Assembly: GCF_000737515.1 (NCBI RefSeq)
Contig: NZ_CP006587.1
Span: 2,785,001-2,849,000 of the forward strand
DNA from: Hymenobacter sp. APR13
GTDB taxonomy: Bacteria; Bacteroidota; Bacteroidia; Cytophagales; Hymenobacteraceae
Reading direction: 5' to 3'
DNA: 64,000 bases
Positions 27,664-35,585 of this stretch are shown here, piece after piece. A model generated the notes under the pieces. The model was not told the DNA's origin. It saw only the letters and a list, made by a program, of their open reading frames with translations, and ran no database searches. Both the position numbers and the translations under genes were made by a program. Position 1 is the first letter of the stretch, and the number at the start of each line of letters is the position of its first letter.

Positions 27664-27869
27664 TGAGGTGATGAAGTGACAGGTGACAGGTGGTATGAGG
27701 TGAAAGTTGATTCTGAACCTTTGGAACTTCTTGTCACGCCAGAAATCCTGTCAACCTTTCTGTTCATGCGTGCTGACGTACTGTGCGGGCTCAGCATGAC
27801 AGCTACCTTTGTCACCTGTCACCTGTCACCCCATCACCCCATCACCTCATCACGATTCACCTCATCACC
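27658..27869. repeat. Inverted repeat of AGGTGATG/AGGTGACAGG units
   Basis: Left arm (27658-27702) is built from GGTGATGAGGTGATG and GTGACAGGTGACAGGTGG; right arm (27811-27869) is CACCTGTCACCTGTCACC and CCATCACCTCATCACG. They pair over most of their length around a 108-base spacer, which itself contains a decayed family A end (GGGCTCAGCATGACAG). Related arms occur at 39991-40112. Confidence 0.75.
27804..27811 (+). promoter_or_regulatory. Putative -7 element of aroC
   Basis: TACCTTTG, perfect match, at the inner edge of the right repeat arm; 68-base leader to the aroC ATG. Confidence 0.55.
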
Positions 27870-27878
27870 CCAAACCAT

Positions 27879-28955
27879 ATGAATTCTTTCGGCTCACTGT
27901 TTCGCATTACCACGTTTGGAGAATCGCACGGGCCGGGCATTGGGGTGGTGATTGATGGCTGTCCGGCCGGGCTGGCGGTGGCTACCGACGACATTCAGGC
28001 GGCGCTGGACCGGCGCCGCCCCGGCCAGAGCGACCTGACCACCCCGCGCCAGGAAGCCGACCGGGTGGAAGTGCAGTCGGGCATTTTCCAGGGGCAGACC
28101 ACGGGCACGCCTATCAGCCTCTACATCCGCAACCAGGACCAGGCCAGCCACGATTACTCGCACATCGAGCACGCCTACCGCCCTTCGCACGCCGACTACA
28201 CCTACGACCAGAAGTACGGCCGGCGCGACTACCGCGGTGGCGGCCGCAGCTCGGCCCGCGAAACGGCCGCCCGCGTGGCCGCCGGGGCCGTGGCGCAGCA
28301 GTTTCTGAATCAGCACGGCATTCGGGTGCAGAGCTACGTGTCGCAGGTGGGGGCGGTGGCCGTGCCGGTGGGCTACGAGCAGCTGGACCTGAGCCTCATC
28401 GACTCCAACCCGGTGCGCTGCCCACACCCCGAAACCGCCGAGCGCATGACCGAGCTGATCCGCCAGACCCGCGACCGGCACGACACGGTAGGCGGCCTCG
28501 TGACGGGCGTGCTGACGGGCGTGCCGGCCGGCCTCGGCGAGCCGGTGTTCGACAAGCTGCATTCCGAGCTGGGCCGTGCTATGCTGGGCATCAACGCCGT
28601 AAAGGGCTTCGAGTACGGCTCCGGCTTTGCCGGCACGCTGCTGTTCGGCTCCGAGCACAACGACCCGTTCTACACCGACGAAACCGGCCAGGTGCGGACC
28701 CGCACCAACCATTCGGGCGGAATTCAGGGCGGCATCTCCAACGGGCAGGATATCTACTTCCGCGTAGCCTTCAAGCCCGTGGCCACCATTCTGCAGCCCC
28801 AGGCCACCATCAACGACCAGGGCGAGGCCATCAGCCTGGCCGGCCGCGGCCGCCACGACCCCTGCGTGCTGCCCCGCGCCGTGCCCATCGTGGATGCCAT
28901 GTCCAGCCTCGTGCTGGCCGATATGCTGCTGCGCGCCCGCGCCAACCGGGTGTAG
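27879..28955 (+). CDS. aroC: Chorismate synthase
   Basis: Converts EPSP to chorismate, the last shared step of aromatic biosynthesis, with reduced FMN. The 358-residue length is normal. Motifs are [19 protein letters not shown] (signature 1), [27 protein letters not shown] (signature 2), and [18 protein letters not shown] (signature 3 region). The ATG at 27879 ([14 protein letters not shown]) is right before signature 1; the open frame upstream is translated repeat sequence. No other aro gene is adjacent. Confidence 0.97.
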   Translation: MNSFGSLFRITTFGESHGPGIGVVIDGCPAGLAVATDDIQAALDRRRPGQSDLTTPRQEADRVEVQSGIFQGQTTGTPISLYIRNQDQASHDYSHIEHAYRPSHADYTYDQKYGRRDYRGGGRSSARETAARVAAGAVAQQFLNQHGIRVQSYVSQVGAVAVPVGYEQLDLSLIDSNPVRCPHPETAERMTELIRQTRDRHDTVGGLVTGVLTGVPAGLGEPVFDKLHSELGRAMLGINAVKGFEYGSGFAGTLLFGSEHNDPFYTDETGQVRTRTNHSGGIQGGISNGQDIYFRVAFKPVATILQPQATINDQGEAISLAGRGRHDPCVLPRAVPIVDAMSSLVLADMLLRARANRV

Positions 28956-28987
28956 GTAACAGCTGTTATACTCAACGATATTTAAGG

Positions 28988-29023
28988 GCCCGGTTGCAAT
29001 CCACGCTGAAGCCGCAACCGGGC
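28988..29023 (+). terminator. Probable terminator of aroC
   Basis: GCCCGGTTGC and GCAACCGGGC are perfect complements around a 16-base loop; the T-run after it is weak. Confidence 0.55.
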
Positions 29024-29094
29024 TCGGTATTTTCCTGCATTGCCGGCGCAGTCATTTTTGGCCGCTTCGGAAGCTTTTGCATTGCTCATTGCCT

Positions 29095-30411
29095 ATGGCT
29101 GTTCCTCAACTTGTGCGTCCGCTGGTGCGGCCTTTTACGGAGTTTTTTCGGCGCGAAGCTGCCGGCGGCATCATGCTGATGGCCAGCGCCGTGCTGGCGT
29201 TGCTGCTGGCCAATACCAGCTGGGGACCGGCCGCCTACTTTCCGCAGATCTGGGAAAAGCACCTGAAACTCTCGCTCAACGGTGTGGTACTCGACATGAG
29301 CTTGGCGCACTGGATCAACGACGGGCTGATGAGCGTGTTTTTCCTGATTGTGGGGCTGGAAATCAAGCGCGAGGTGATGGAAGGCGAGCTATCCGAATGG
29401 CGGCAGGCGGCCCTGCCGATTGCGGGGGCGCTGGGCGGCATGCTGCTGCCGGCGCTGCTCTACTTCCTGGTAAACCGCGGCCTGCCCACCCAGAACGGCT
29501 GGGGCATCCCGATGGCCACCGATATTGCCTTTGCGCTGGCCGTGCTGCAACTGCTGGGGCCGCGCGTGCCGCTGGGCCTCAAGGTGTTCCTCACGGCTCT
29601 GGCCATCGTCGATGATTTGGGCGCGGTGCTGGTTATTGCCGGCTTCTACACCACCAACCTCGACCTGACCTACCTGCTGCTGGCGCTGGGCACGTGGGCA
29701 CTGTTGCTGAATCTGAATTTCCTGGGCGCGCGCAGTCTGGCTATTTACCTGCCGCTGGGCGTGCTGCTCTGGTTTTTCATGCACCAGTCGGGCATTCATG
29801 CCACGCTGGCGGGCGTGCTGCTGGCGCTGGCCATTCCGGCCCGCATTGGGAAGGGGCGCCCCGAAATCCTGCTGATGCTGAACGACCGGCTGGGCATGCT
29901 GCAGCACGAGGTGCACGGGGCCGAGGCCAATCCGCGCATCATCAGCGAGGAGCTGGAGTACCTCTCGGACGCCATCAGCTCGCCGGCCCAGAAGCTGGAG
30001 CAGCGCCTGCACTCGGTGGTGGCGTTTGGCATCATTCCGCTGTTTGCCTTCGCCAACACCAGCCTCATCATTGATGCCGGTGTGTTCGGGCAGCTGCTTT
30101 CGCCGCTGGGGCTGGGCATTCTGCTGGGGCTGGTGGTGGGCAAGCCGCTAGGAATCGGGGCGCTGTCGTGGCTGAGCGTGCGGCTAGGCTGGGCCTCGCT
30201 GCCGGCCGGCGTTACGTGGCGGCACCTGTGGGGCGCCGGCGTGCTGGGTGGCATTGGCTTCACGATGTCGTTGTTTATTACGCTGCTGGCGCTGGGCGAG
30301 CATTCGGCCGGCGAGCCGGTGGCCAAAGTGGCCATTTTGAGCGCCTCCTTTATATCGGGCACCGTGGGCTTCCTGCTGTTGCGCAGCGCGCCGGCCGCTC
30401 CCGGCGCCTGA
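29095..30411 (+). CDS. nhaA: Na+/H+ antiporter NhaA
   Basis: Inner-membrane electrogenic antiporter that exports Na+ for H+. A 438-residue protein with about eleven to twelve helices. The ion-site Asp are ATDIAFALAV (Asp143) and AIVDDLGAV (Asp173, Asp174), corresponding to the essential Asp of E. coli NhaA. It also has the FFLIVGLEIKRE and GIGFTMSLFI motifs. The start is ATG at 29095 (MAVPQLVRPLV). Confidence 0.96.
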   Translation: MAVPQLVRPLVRPFTEFFRREAAGGIMLMASAVLALLLANTSWGPAAYFPQIWEKHLKLSLNGVVLDMSLAHWINDGLMSVFFLIVGLEIKREVMEGELSEWRQAALPIAGALGGMLLPALLYFLVNRGLPTQNGWGIPMATDIAFALAVLQLLGPRVPLGLKVFLTALAIVDDLGAVLVIAGFYTTNLDLTYLLLALGTWALLLNLNFLGARSLAIYLPLGVLLWFFMHQSGIHATLAGVLLALAIPARIGKGRPEILLMLNDRLGMLQHEVHGAEANPRIISEELEYLSDAISSPAQKLEQRLHSVVAFGIIPLFAFANTSLIIDAGVFGQLLSPLGLGILLGLVVGKPLGIGALSWLSVRLGWASLPAGVTWRHLWGAGVLGGIGFTMSLFITLLALGEHSAGEPVAKVAILSASFISGTVGFLLLRSAPAAPGA

Positions 30412-30452
30412 CGCTGACGGAGGCCCACAGCCCACATCCTCCATTTCCTAGC

Positions 30453-30460
30453 TACCTTTG
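30453..30460 (+). promoter_or_regulatory. Putative -7 element of the nfu gene
   Basis: TACCTTTG, perfect match, 87 bases before the ATG. Confidence 0.55.
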
Positions 30461-30546
30461 CAACTATTGCCGCCCCGCGCGGTTTTACGTGTCAGGCCGA
30501 ACAGATTCGGCCGACTTTCTCCCGCTTGTCTCCAAGTCTTTCAAAC

Positions 30547-31185
30547 ATGGCTGAACAACTCACTGCCCCCGCCGGCCCGGTTTCCATCTACGCCGAAGCC
30601 TCGCCCAATCCCGAATCCATGAAGTTCGTGCTCAACGCCCAGCTGCTGGCTGATGGCGTAAGCGTGGACTACCCCAACCTCGAAGCCGCGGCCAACTCGC
30701 CGCTGGCCCAGGAGCTTTTCAACTTCGATTATGTGGGCCGCGTGTTCATCGCCCAGAACTTCGTTACGGTCACCAAAACCACCGACCACCAGTGGGCCCA
30801 GCTCATTCCCGAGCTGCGCACCTTCCTGAAGTCGTACGTGGAAGCCAGCGGCCCGATCTTCACCGTCGACCCCGCTGCCGAGCAGAAAGCCGCCCAGCAG
30901 GCCGCCGCCAGCGGCTCGGCCAACTCGTCGGAAGCCGACCAGCAGACCAGCCAGAAAATCATCGACCTGCTCGATAACTACGTGCGCCCCGCCGTGGAGC
31001 AGGATGGTGGCAACATCACTTTCAAAAGCTACCACGAAGGCATCGTGACCGTGAACCTGCAGGGTTCGTGCTCGGGCTGCCCTTCGGCCACCGTCACGCT
31101 GAAGTCGGGTATCGAGAACCTGCTCAAGCGCATGGTGCCCGAGGTGAAAGAGGTAGTAGCCGAAGGTATTACGGCCCAGCACTAA
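30547..31185 (+). CDS. NifU/Nfu-type iron-sulfur scaffold protein
   Basis: A 212-residue Fe-S carrier with two domains: an Nfu N-terminal domain (about 10-105, SIYAEASPNPESMKFVLN) and a NifU C-terminal domain (about 135-210) whose CSGCPSATVTLKSGIE carries the cluster Cys175 and Cys178. A Gln/Ala/Ser-rich hinge joins them. Such proteins pass 4Fe-4S clusters to target enzymes. The ATG at 30547 (MAEQLTAPAG) is chosen. Own promoter and terminator. Confidence 0.92.
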   Translation: MAEQLTAPAGPVSIYAEASPNPESMKFVLNAQLLADGVSVDYPNLEAAANSPLAQELFNFDYVGRVFIAQNFVTVTKTTDHQWAQLIPELRTFLKSYVEASGPIFTVDPAAEQKAAQQAAASGSANSSEADQQTSQKIIDLLDNYVRPAVEQDGGNITFKSYHEGIVTVNLQGSCSGCPSATVTLKSGIENLLKRMVPEVKEVVAEGITAQH

Positions 31186-31206
31186 GCTGCTTCAACCTGA
31201 AGAAAT

Positions 31207-31240
31207 CAAAAGCCCCGAGCCGGTTGGTTCGGGGCTTTTG
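31207..31240 (+). terminator. Rho-independent terminator
   Basis: AAAAGCCCCGA and TCGGGGCTTTT pair around a 10-base loop, 22 bases after the nfu stop. Confidence 0.85.
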
Positions 31241-31262
31241 CGTTGATAAATGGCTGCCTCCA

Positions 31263-31294
31263 GCCCGGTCAGGACGTCTGCACCCTGACCGGGC
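31263..31294 (-). terminator. Hairpin after the DUF5777 operon
   Basis: GCCCGGTCAGG and CCTGACCGGGC are perfect 11-bp arms with a 10-base loop, 75 bases past the operon end on the minus strand; no T-run, so its role as a terminator is uncertain. Confidence 0.5.
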
Positions 31295-31368
31295 CCCACG
31301 AGCGGCGCAACGGAGCCGTCGGGCAGTCCTGGCTTCCTCTCCGAGCAGGACTGGGGAGCCATACCCCG

Positions 31369-32292
31369 CTACAGACGGGGTTTGAGCGTGAAGTTGCGGG
31401 CCACGTTGAAGCCGAAGTAAATGTCGCCGTCGAAGAAGTTGCCGGTGGTCTGGGTCAGGAAATGCCGCTCAATCATGCCTTGCGAGTTCGTAACGTGTAG
31501 CTGGAACACGTGCCCGCCGGTTTCGATATCGAAGCCCGCGGCCAGCGCGTTGCGGGTGCTGGGGTCGGCGGACGTGGGCAGGCGGTAGTAGTATTCCAGC
31601 ATCAGGGCGGTGCGCTTGCTGAGCTTTTGGCGGCCCGACATGCCCAGCGCGTACACATCGTTGTGCTGCTGGCGCGTGTCTACCAGGTTGCGGTGCACCA
31701 CGGTGGGGCTCAACTGCACCGACAGGCTGGGGCTGAACCGGCGCGCCACCAGCGCCTGCACCGTGTAAGTGAGTCGGCGCGGCAGCGTGTGGTCGAGGCC
31801 ATCGAAGTAGCGCAAGGAGGTGAGGGCCGAGCTACCAAACAGCGTGACACTGACCGGCATGGCGTGCAAGCCGGTGGTTTGGCGCAGCGCCCGGTATTTC
31901 AGGAAACCATCGTAGGTTTTGTCCAGCGAACTGCGGCCGATGCCCACCGTCAGGCGGTCGGTGGCGCCGTATTCCAGCCCCAGCCGGATGGTGGCTTGGT
32001 CGAGGCCGAAGAAGTTGTAAGCCCCGCTGTTGAGCGTGCCGAACCGGTGCGAAATCAGGAACACCAGTGTGCCGCCGCCCGGCGTTTCCACCGAGTGCCC
32101 GTTGATGATGCGTGTGCCCTTAAACGTGGCCGCCACCAGCTCGCGCCGCAGCGTGTCGGTGGTTTGGCGCTCCAGGTCGCCGAGCAGGTCAGGTGGGGGC
32201 GGGGTATTCTGGGCCTGCAGGTGGGTGGCGGGCAGCCAGCCGGCCAGCAGCAGCCAGCCCAGGCAAAAGCAGAAGCGGGAGAGGAGTGGCAT
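31369..32292 (-). CDS. DUF5777 family beta-barrel protein
   Basis: A 307-residue exported protein: signal peptide ending LQAQ (about 28), then strand-rich sequence with the DUF5777-like segments RIINGHSVETPGGGTLVFLI, SHRFGTLNSGAYNFFGLDQA and the aromatic barrel end NVARNFTLKPRL. Likely outer-membrane barrel of unknown function. Last gene of an operon with YceI (27-base gap) and a cytochrome c lipoprotein; that set suggests a periplasmic redox or lipid-linked process. Confidence 0.85.
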   Translation of the reverse strand: MPLLSRFCFCLGWLLLAGWLPATHLQAQNTPPPPDLLGDLERQTTDTLRRELVAATFKGTRIINGHSVETPGGGTLVFLISHRFGTLNSGAYNFFGLDQATIRLGLEYGATDRLTVGIGRSSLDKTYDGFLKYRALRQTTGLHAMPVSVTLFGSSALTSLRYFDGLDHTLPRRLTYTVQALVARRFSPSLSVQLSPTVVHRNLVDTRQQHNDVYALGMSGRQKLSKRTALMLEYYYRLPTSADPSTRNALAAGFDIETGGHVFQLHVTNSQGMIERHFLTQTTGNFFDGDIYFGFNVARNFTLKPRL

Positions 32293-32319
32293 AAGCGCAA
32301 CAGCAGACAGAGGAGCAAA

Positions 32320-32937
32320 TCAGGGACGGGCCGAAGGAACCGGCGCTCCGGCCGTGGCCGCTACGGCCTCGCAGCTCAGGTCCAGGCGAACCTGCACCAC
32401 CTTGGCAATATGGTCGCGCACCAGCGCCGGAATGTCAATCTGGTAGTCGGCCGGGGCTACATTGAAGGTGGCCAGCACCCGTAGGCGGCCGTTTTGCAGC
32501 TCCAGCGTACCGGGCACCTGCACATGCCGCGTTACTCCGTGGATGGTAAGGTCGCCTTCAGCCGTCACGGGCCGGGCGCCGCCGGCCCGGAGGGCTTCCT
32601 CGTCCAGCGCCAGCAGGCGGCCCGCAAACGTGGCCCGCGGGTAGCGGTCCGATTCCAGGTAGTTTTCATTGAAGTGCTCCTGCATCAGGGTGCGCCGAAA
32701 CTGAAACGACTTCACCGGAAGCGAAAAGGCTACCTGCCGGGTGTTCAGGTCGAGCACGGCTGCGGTTTGCTGCGAGCGGGCCTCAATGTCTTCGAGTGGG
32801 CTGGCCGAAAAGAAGGACAGCAGGCCAGTCCGCGTCTGGAAGCGGGCCTGGCCGGCAGCCAGGTGCGGCAGCAGCCCCAGAAACAGCAGGAGCGCCGGCC
32901 CCCAACGACCGGCAATACTTGGCAGGCAGTTTGGCAT
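32320..32937 (-). CDS. YceI family periplasmic protein
   Basis: A 205-residue exported lipocalin-like protein. Signal peptide (to about residue 30), then the YceI patterns VAFSLPVKSFQFRRTLMQEH, FNENYLESDRYPRATFAG and EGDLTIHGVTRHVQVPG. Family members bind polyisoprenoid chains in a hydrophobic pocket. Middle gene of the cytochrome-YceI-DUF5777 operon. Confidence 0.92.
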   Translation of the reverse strand: MPNCLPSIAGRWGPALLLFLGLLPHLAAGQARFQTRTGLLSFFSASPLEDIEARSQQTAAVLDLNTRQVAFSLPVKSFQFRRTLMQEHFNENYLESDRYPRATFAGRLLALDEEALRAGGARPVTAEGDLTIHGVTRHVQVPGTLELQNGRLRVLATFNVAPADYQIDIPALVRDHIAKVVQVRLDLSCEAVAATAGAPVPSARP

Positions 32938-32951
32938 GAGCAGGAGGTGCG

Positions 32952-33350
32952 TTAGTTGTTGAGGGCTCCGGCATCCACCCAGCGCCGGATATGGTCGATT
33001 TCACAGTCGCTGAGCTTGGGGCCACCCTGCGGCATGGTCTTGTAGCCGGGCGCGTGGCTCACCACCCCCACCAGCAGGCCGTTGCGGGCCACGGCCTGCA
33101 CCTGGGCATGGGTTTCCAGGCTGACATTGCCTTCCCGCGCGACGTTGTTGTGGCAGACCACACAGCGCTGCTGCAACAGCGGGGCTACCACGGCCGCGTA
33201 GGTATTGGCCGCCGGGTCGCAGGCGGGGGTGGGCGGGACGTTGCCGAGCAGGTCTTCGGTGTTTTCGGAGGCGCAGGCCGCCAGCACCAGAAGCCCCAGC
33301 ATCAGCCACCGCCCCGGCAGAGCAGCGCGCACGGGTTGCTTGGTTTTCAT
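32952..33350 (-). CDS. c-type cytochrome lipoprotein
   Basis: A 132-residue protein. Lipobox LAAC with Cys26; a single heme site CVVCHNN (63-69); Met106 in YKTMPQGGPKLS as likely axial ligand; and the closing IRRWVDAGALNN typical of cytochromes fused to or found with planctomycete-type cytochrome domains. It is anchored in the envelope and could pass electrons to a partner. First gene of the operon; no promoter of the standard type found upstream. Confidence 0.9.
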   Translation of the reverse strand: MKTKQPVRAALPGRWLMLGLLVLAACASENTEDLLGNVPPTPACDPAANTYAAVVAPLLQQRCVVCHNNVAREGNVSLETHAQVQAVARNGLLVGVVSHAPGYKTMPQGGPKLSDCEIDHIRRWVDAGALNN

Positions 33351-33492
33351 CGTTGTCGGGAGGAAAAGAAAGACCGGAAGAGAGGAGCCGCTGGCTAGGC
33401 CAGCCGACGGGGCAGTTGCGGCAAAGACGTTTCAGCAGGCCCTTGGTGGGCCGCTATTCGTGTAGTTCGATGATGGTCAGTTGCGCTCCGCT

Positions 33493-34842
33493 TCAGGGCC
33501 GGGCGGCCAGCAGCCCATACTTGAGGCCCACTGCCAGGCCGGCGCTCCGCAGCTGAATGCGCCCAAAGCCCACGCCTCCCAGCGGCAGCTTCACAAACGG
33601 CTCGGCCTGCGCTGCCCAGCGCCCGCCCAGTGCCCGCTCACAGCCTACCGACAGATTGAGCACGCTCAGCACATGGTTGCTGCCGCGCGCCAAACTCCAG
33701 GTGCGCTCCAGATACTGCCCGTTGAGGCTGTAGTCGTAAGTGTATTGCTCGTTGCGCATAAGGAATGACGAAAGGCCGGCGCTGGCAAACAGCGAGTACG
33801 TGGGTTGGGGCCGCACTTCGTAGCGCACATCCAGCGGAATCTCCACGATGCGGCAGTCGGCCTCTATTCGGTCAACGGGGATGCGCCAGGTCCAGTAGGA
33901 GGCGGGGGGGCGGTAGTCGGAGCCCCGGGCCTCGTATCGTTTCATGCTATACAGCACGCCGCTACGCACCCGCCAGCGCGGCGTCAGCCGGTACTCGGCC
34001 ACCAGCCCGGCCGTCAGGCTGGGCCCGGCCAGCTGCCGGGGCCTGACGGCCGCCAGCTCCGGAGCTACTGCCACCCCCAGTAGCAGCCGGTACACAGGTT
34101 TCGCCGTGATAGAACGAGGCTGGATGGAATCGGCCGCAACAGCGGAAGCGGGTGGCAAGGCCGCCACCGGCTGCATCCGGCCGGAGTCCTGTGCGGCTAT
34201 TAGTGGGGTAGCTTGTGTCGCGGTCGGTGAGTCAGAAAGCACAGTAACCGCAGGCTCTGCCACCGTCGTAGGTTGCCGCGCCCCGGCCTGGCTACTGGGT
34301 TGATCCTCCCGCTTGGTGGCCTGCCAAGTCATACTATACGGCCGGCCGGCTGCCAGATATTGCAACGGCAACTGCCGGCGTGTGGCAGGCTGCTGTGGCT
34401 GGCCGGCAGAAGCTGCGCGGGGCAGAGCCAGGGCAGAATGGCTATTGCGGCCAAGCATTTCCGCCGCTGCTGCCGGCAACCGGGAAACTGCCGCGGCAAC
34501 TGGCTCCAAGCGGCCGGAGCGCCGGGCCACAGATTTCGCCTGCTGCTTACCCAGCACAGAAACCGGCACGGAGGCTGGTATTGCAGCCAGAGGTTCCGGC
34601 CGCGCCGGACGCCGTTTTTGCAGCAGCTGCTGGCTTTGCCAGCCGATCATCAGAAAGCCTAGCAGCAGTATTTCCAGCAAAAAAAGCTCGGCTACCCGAT
34701 GCCGGACCTGCTGCTGCACCTGCCGCTGCTGGGCGGCGGCAACCAGCTGGTTTTCCAGCTGCTGCCACGCACCAAGCGGCAGCTCGTCGGGGTACGCCGC
34801 GGCGCTGCGCCGGGCCAGCGCGTCCAGCTCTTCATCCGACAT
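33493..34842 (-). CDS. Inner-membrane-anchored protein with C-terminal beta-barrel domain (possible anti-sigma factor)
   Basis: A 449-residue protein. Residues 1-50 are cytoplasmic and start MSDEELDALARRSAAAYPDE, a pattern seen in Bacteroidota proteins coded next to ECF sigma factors; one membrane helix lies at 51-69 (ELFLLEILLLGFLMIGW). About 200 residues of Ala/Gln/Pro-rich linker follow, then a PorT-like outer-membrane beta-barrel domain (from about 255, YRLLLGVAVAPELAAV, to GLAVGLKYGLLAARP). The ATG at 34840-34842 overlaps the sigma gene stop by 11 bases, so the pair is translationally coupled. A role in holding the sigma factor is inferred from this position only. Confidence 0.75.
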   Translation of the reverse strand: MSDEELDALARRSAAAYPDELPLGAWQQLENQLVAAAQQRQVQQQVRHRVAELFLLEILLLGFLMIGWQSQQLLQKRRPARPEPLAAIPASVPVSVLGKQQAKSVARRSGRLEPVAAAVSRLPAAAAEMLGRNSHSALALPRAASAGQPQQPATRRQLPLQYLAAGRPYSMTWQATKREDQPSSQAGARQPTTVAEPAVTVLSDSPTATQATPLIAAQDSGRMQPVAALPPASAVAADSIQPRSITAKPVYRLLLGVAVAPELAAVRPRQLAGPSLTAGLVAEYRLTPRWRVRSGVLYSMKRYEARGSDYRPPASYWTWRIPVDRIEADCRIVEIPLDVRYEVRPQPTYSLFASAGLSSFLMRNEQYTYDYSLNGQYLERTWSLARGSNHVLSVLNLSVGCERALGGRWAAQAEPFVKLPLGGVGFGRIQLRSAGLAVGLKYGLLAARP

Positions 34843-35431
34843 GAGTGGCGTACGCATGGTGGTGGCTTCTTTTGAGCGAGGCACGCAGGTGGGCCCGCGC
34901 CTTTGACAGATTGGATTTAGACGCGCCCACCGAAATGCCCAGCTGCTCGGCTATTTCCTCGTGGGAGTAGCCATCGATGGCGAACATATTGAACACGGCC
35001 CGGTAAGCCGGTGTCAGCTGCCCTACCACGGCCAGCAGCTCCTCAAAGGAGAGGGTATCGAGCGGGGAGTGGCTGTCGTCGGGGTAGAAGGGCGCTACGG
35101 TTTCCAGGTCGGTCTGGAAAGCGTGGCGCATGCCGGCCCGAAACCGGTCGATGGCCGTGCGCACTAGGATGCGCCGCATCCAGCCGCGCCAGGAGCCGGC
35201 CAGGTCGGGGTAGCGGGCAGCATCGAAGCGCGGCAGCTCCTGGAAAATCTTGAGGAAGCCGTCATTTACGGCTTCCAGGGCAGTGTCCCGGTCGTGCAGG
35301 TAGCGCAGGCACACGCTCAGCGCGTAGCCGTAGTATTGCACGTATAGCTGGCGCTGGCAGCTGCGCTCCTGCCGCTGGCAGCCTGCCAGCAGGGGCATAA
35401 GTAGCGCAGAATCCAGGTCAGGACGAGCCAC
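34832..35431 (-). CDS. ECF-type RNA polymerase sigma factor
   Basis: A 199-residue sigma-70 family protein. Region 2 is at about 27-95 (YYGYALSVCLRYLHDRDTAL, DGFLKIFQELPRFD, WMRRILVRTAIDRFR). Region 4 is at about 135-185, with SHEEIAEQLGISVGASKSNL as recognition helix, then SKARAHLR. No anti-sigma of the usual FecR type is present; the overlapping next gene is the candidate partner. The start ATG is at 35429-35431. No TAnnTTTG element is seen upstream. Confidence 0.92.
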   Translation of the reverse strand: MARPDLDSALLMPLLAGCQRQERSCQRQLYVQYYGYALSVCLRYLHDRDTALEAVNDGFLKIFQELPRFDAARYPDLAGSWRGWMRRILVRTAIDRFRAGMRHAFQTDLETVAPFYPDDSHSPLDTLSFEELLAVVGQLTPAYRAVFNMFAIDGYSHEEIAEQLGISVGASKSNLSKARAHLRASLKRSHHHAYATHVG

Positions 35432-35505
35432 GGCAGAGAGAGGAAGTACACCAGCCCACTCGGCCGGCCTCTTGGAAAGGTTGCCTGAGCTTCAGGAATT
35501 TACAC

Positions 35506-35536
35506 AAAAAAAGTCCGGCCAGAGGGCCGGACTTTT
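35506..35536 (-). terminator. Terminator of secDF
   Basis: AAGTCCGGCC, AGA loop, GGCCGGACTT; followed on the minus strand by T7. It lies 50 bases past the secDF stop. Confidence 0.85.
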
Positions 35537-35585
35537 CAAGCAAATGGGAAGTGGCATGGGGCACGCACTGCGTGCTCCCGGTGGC

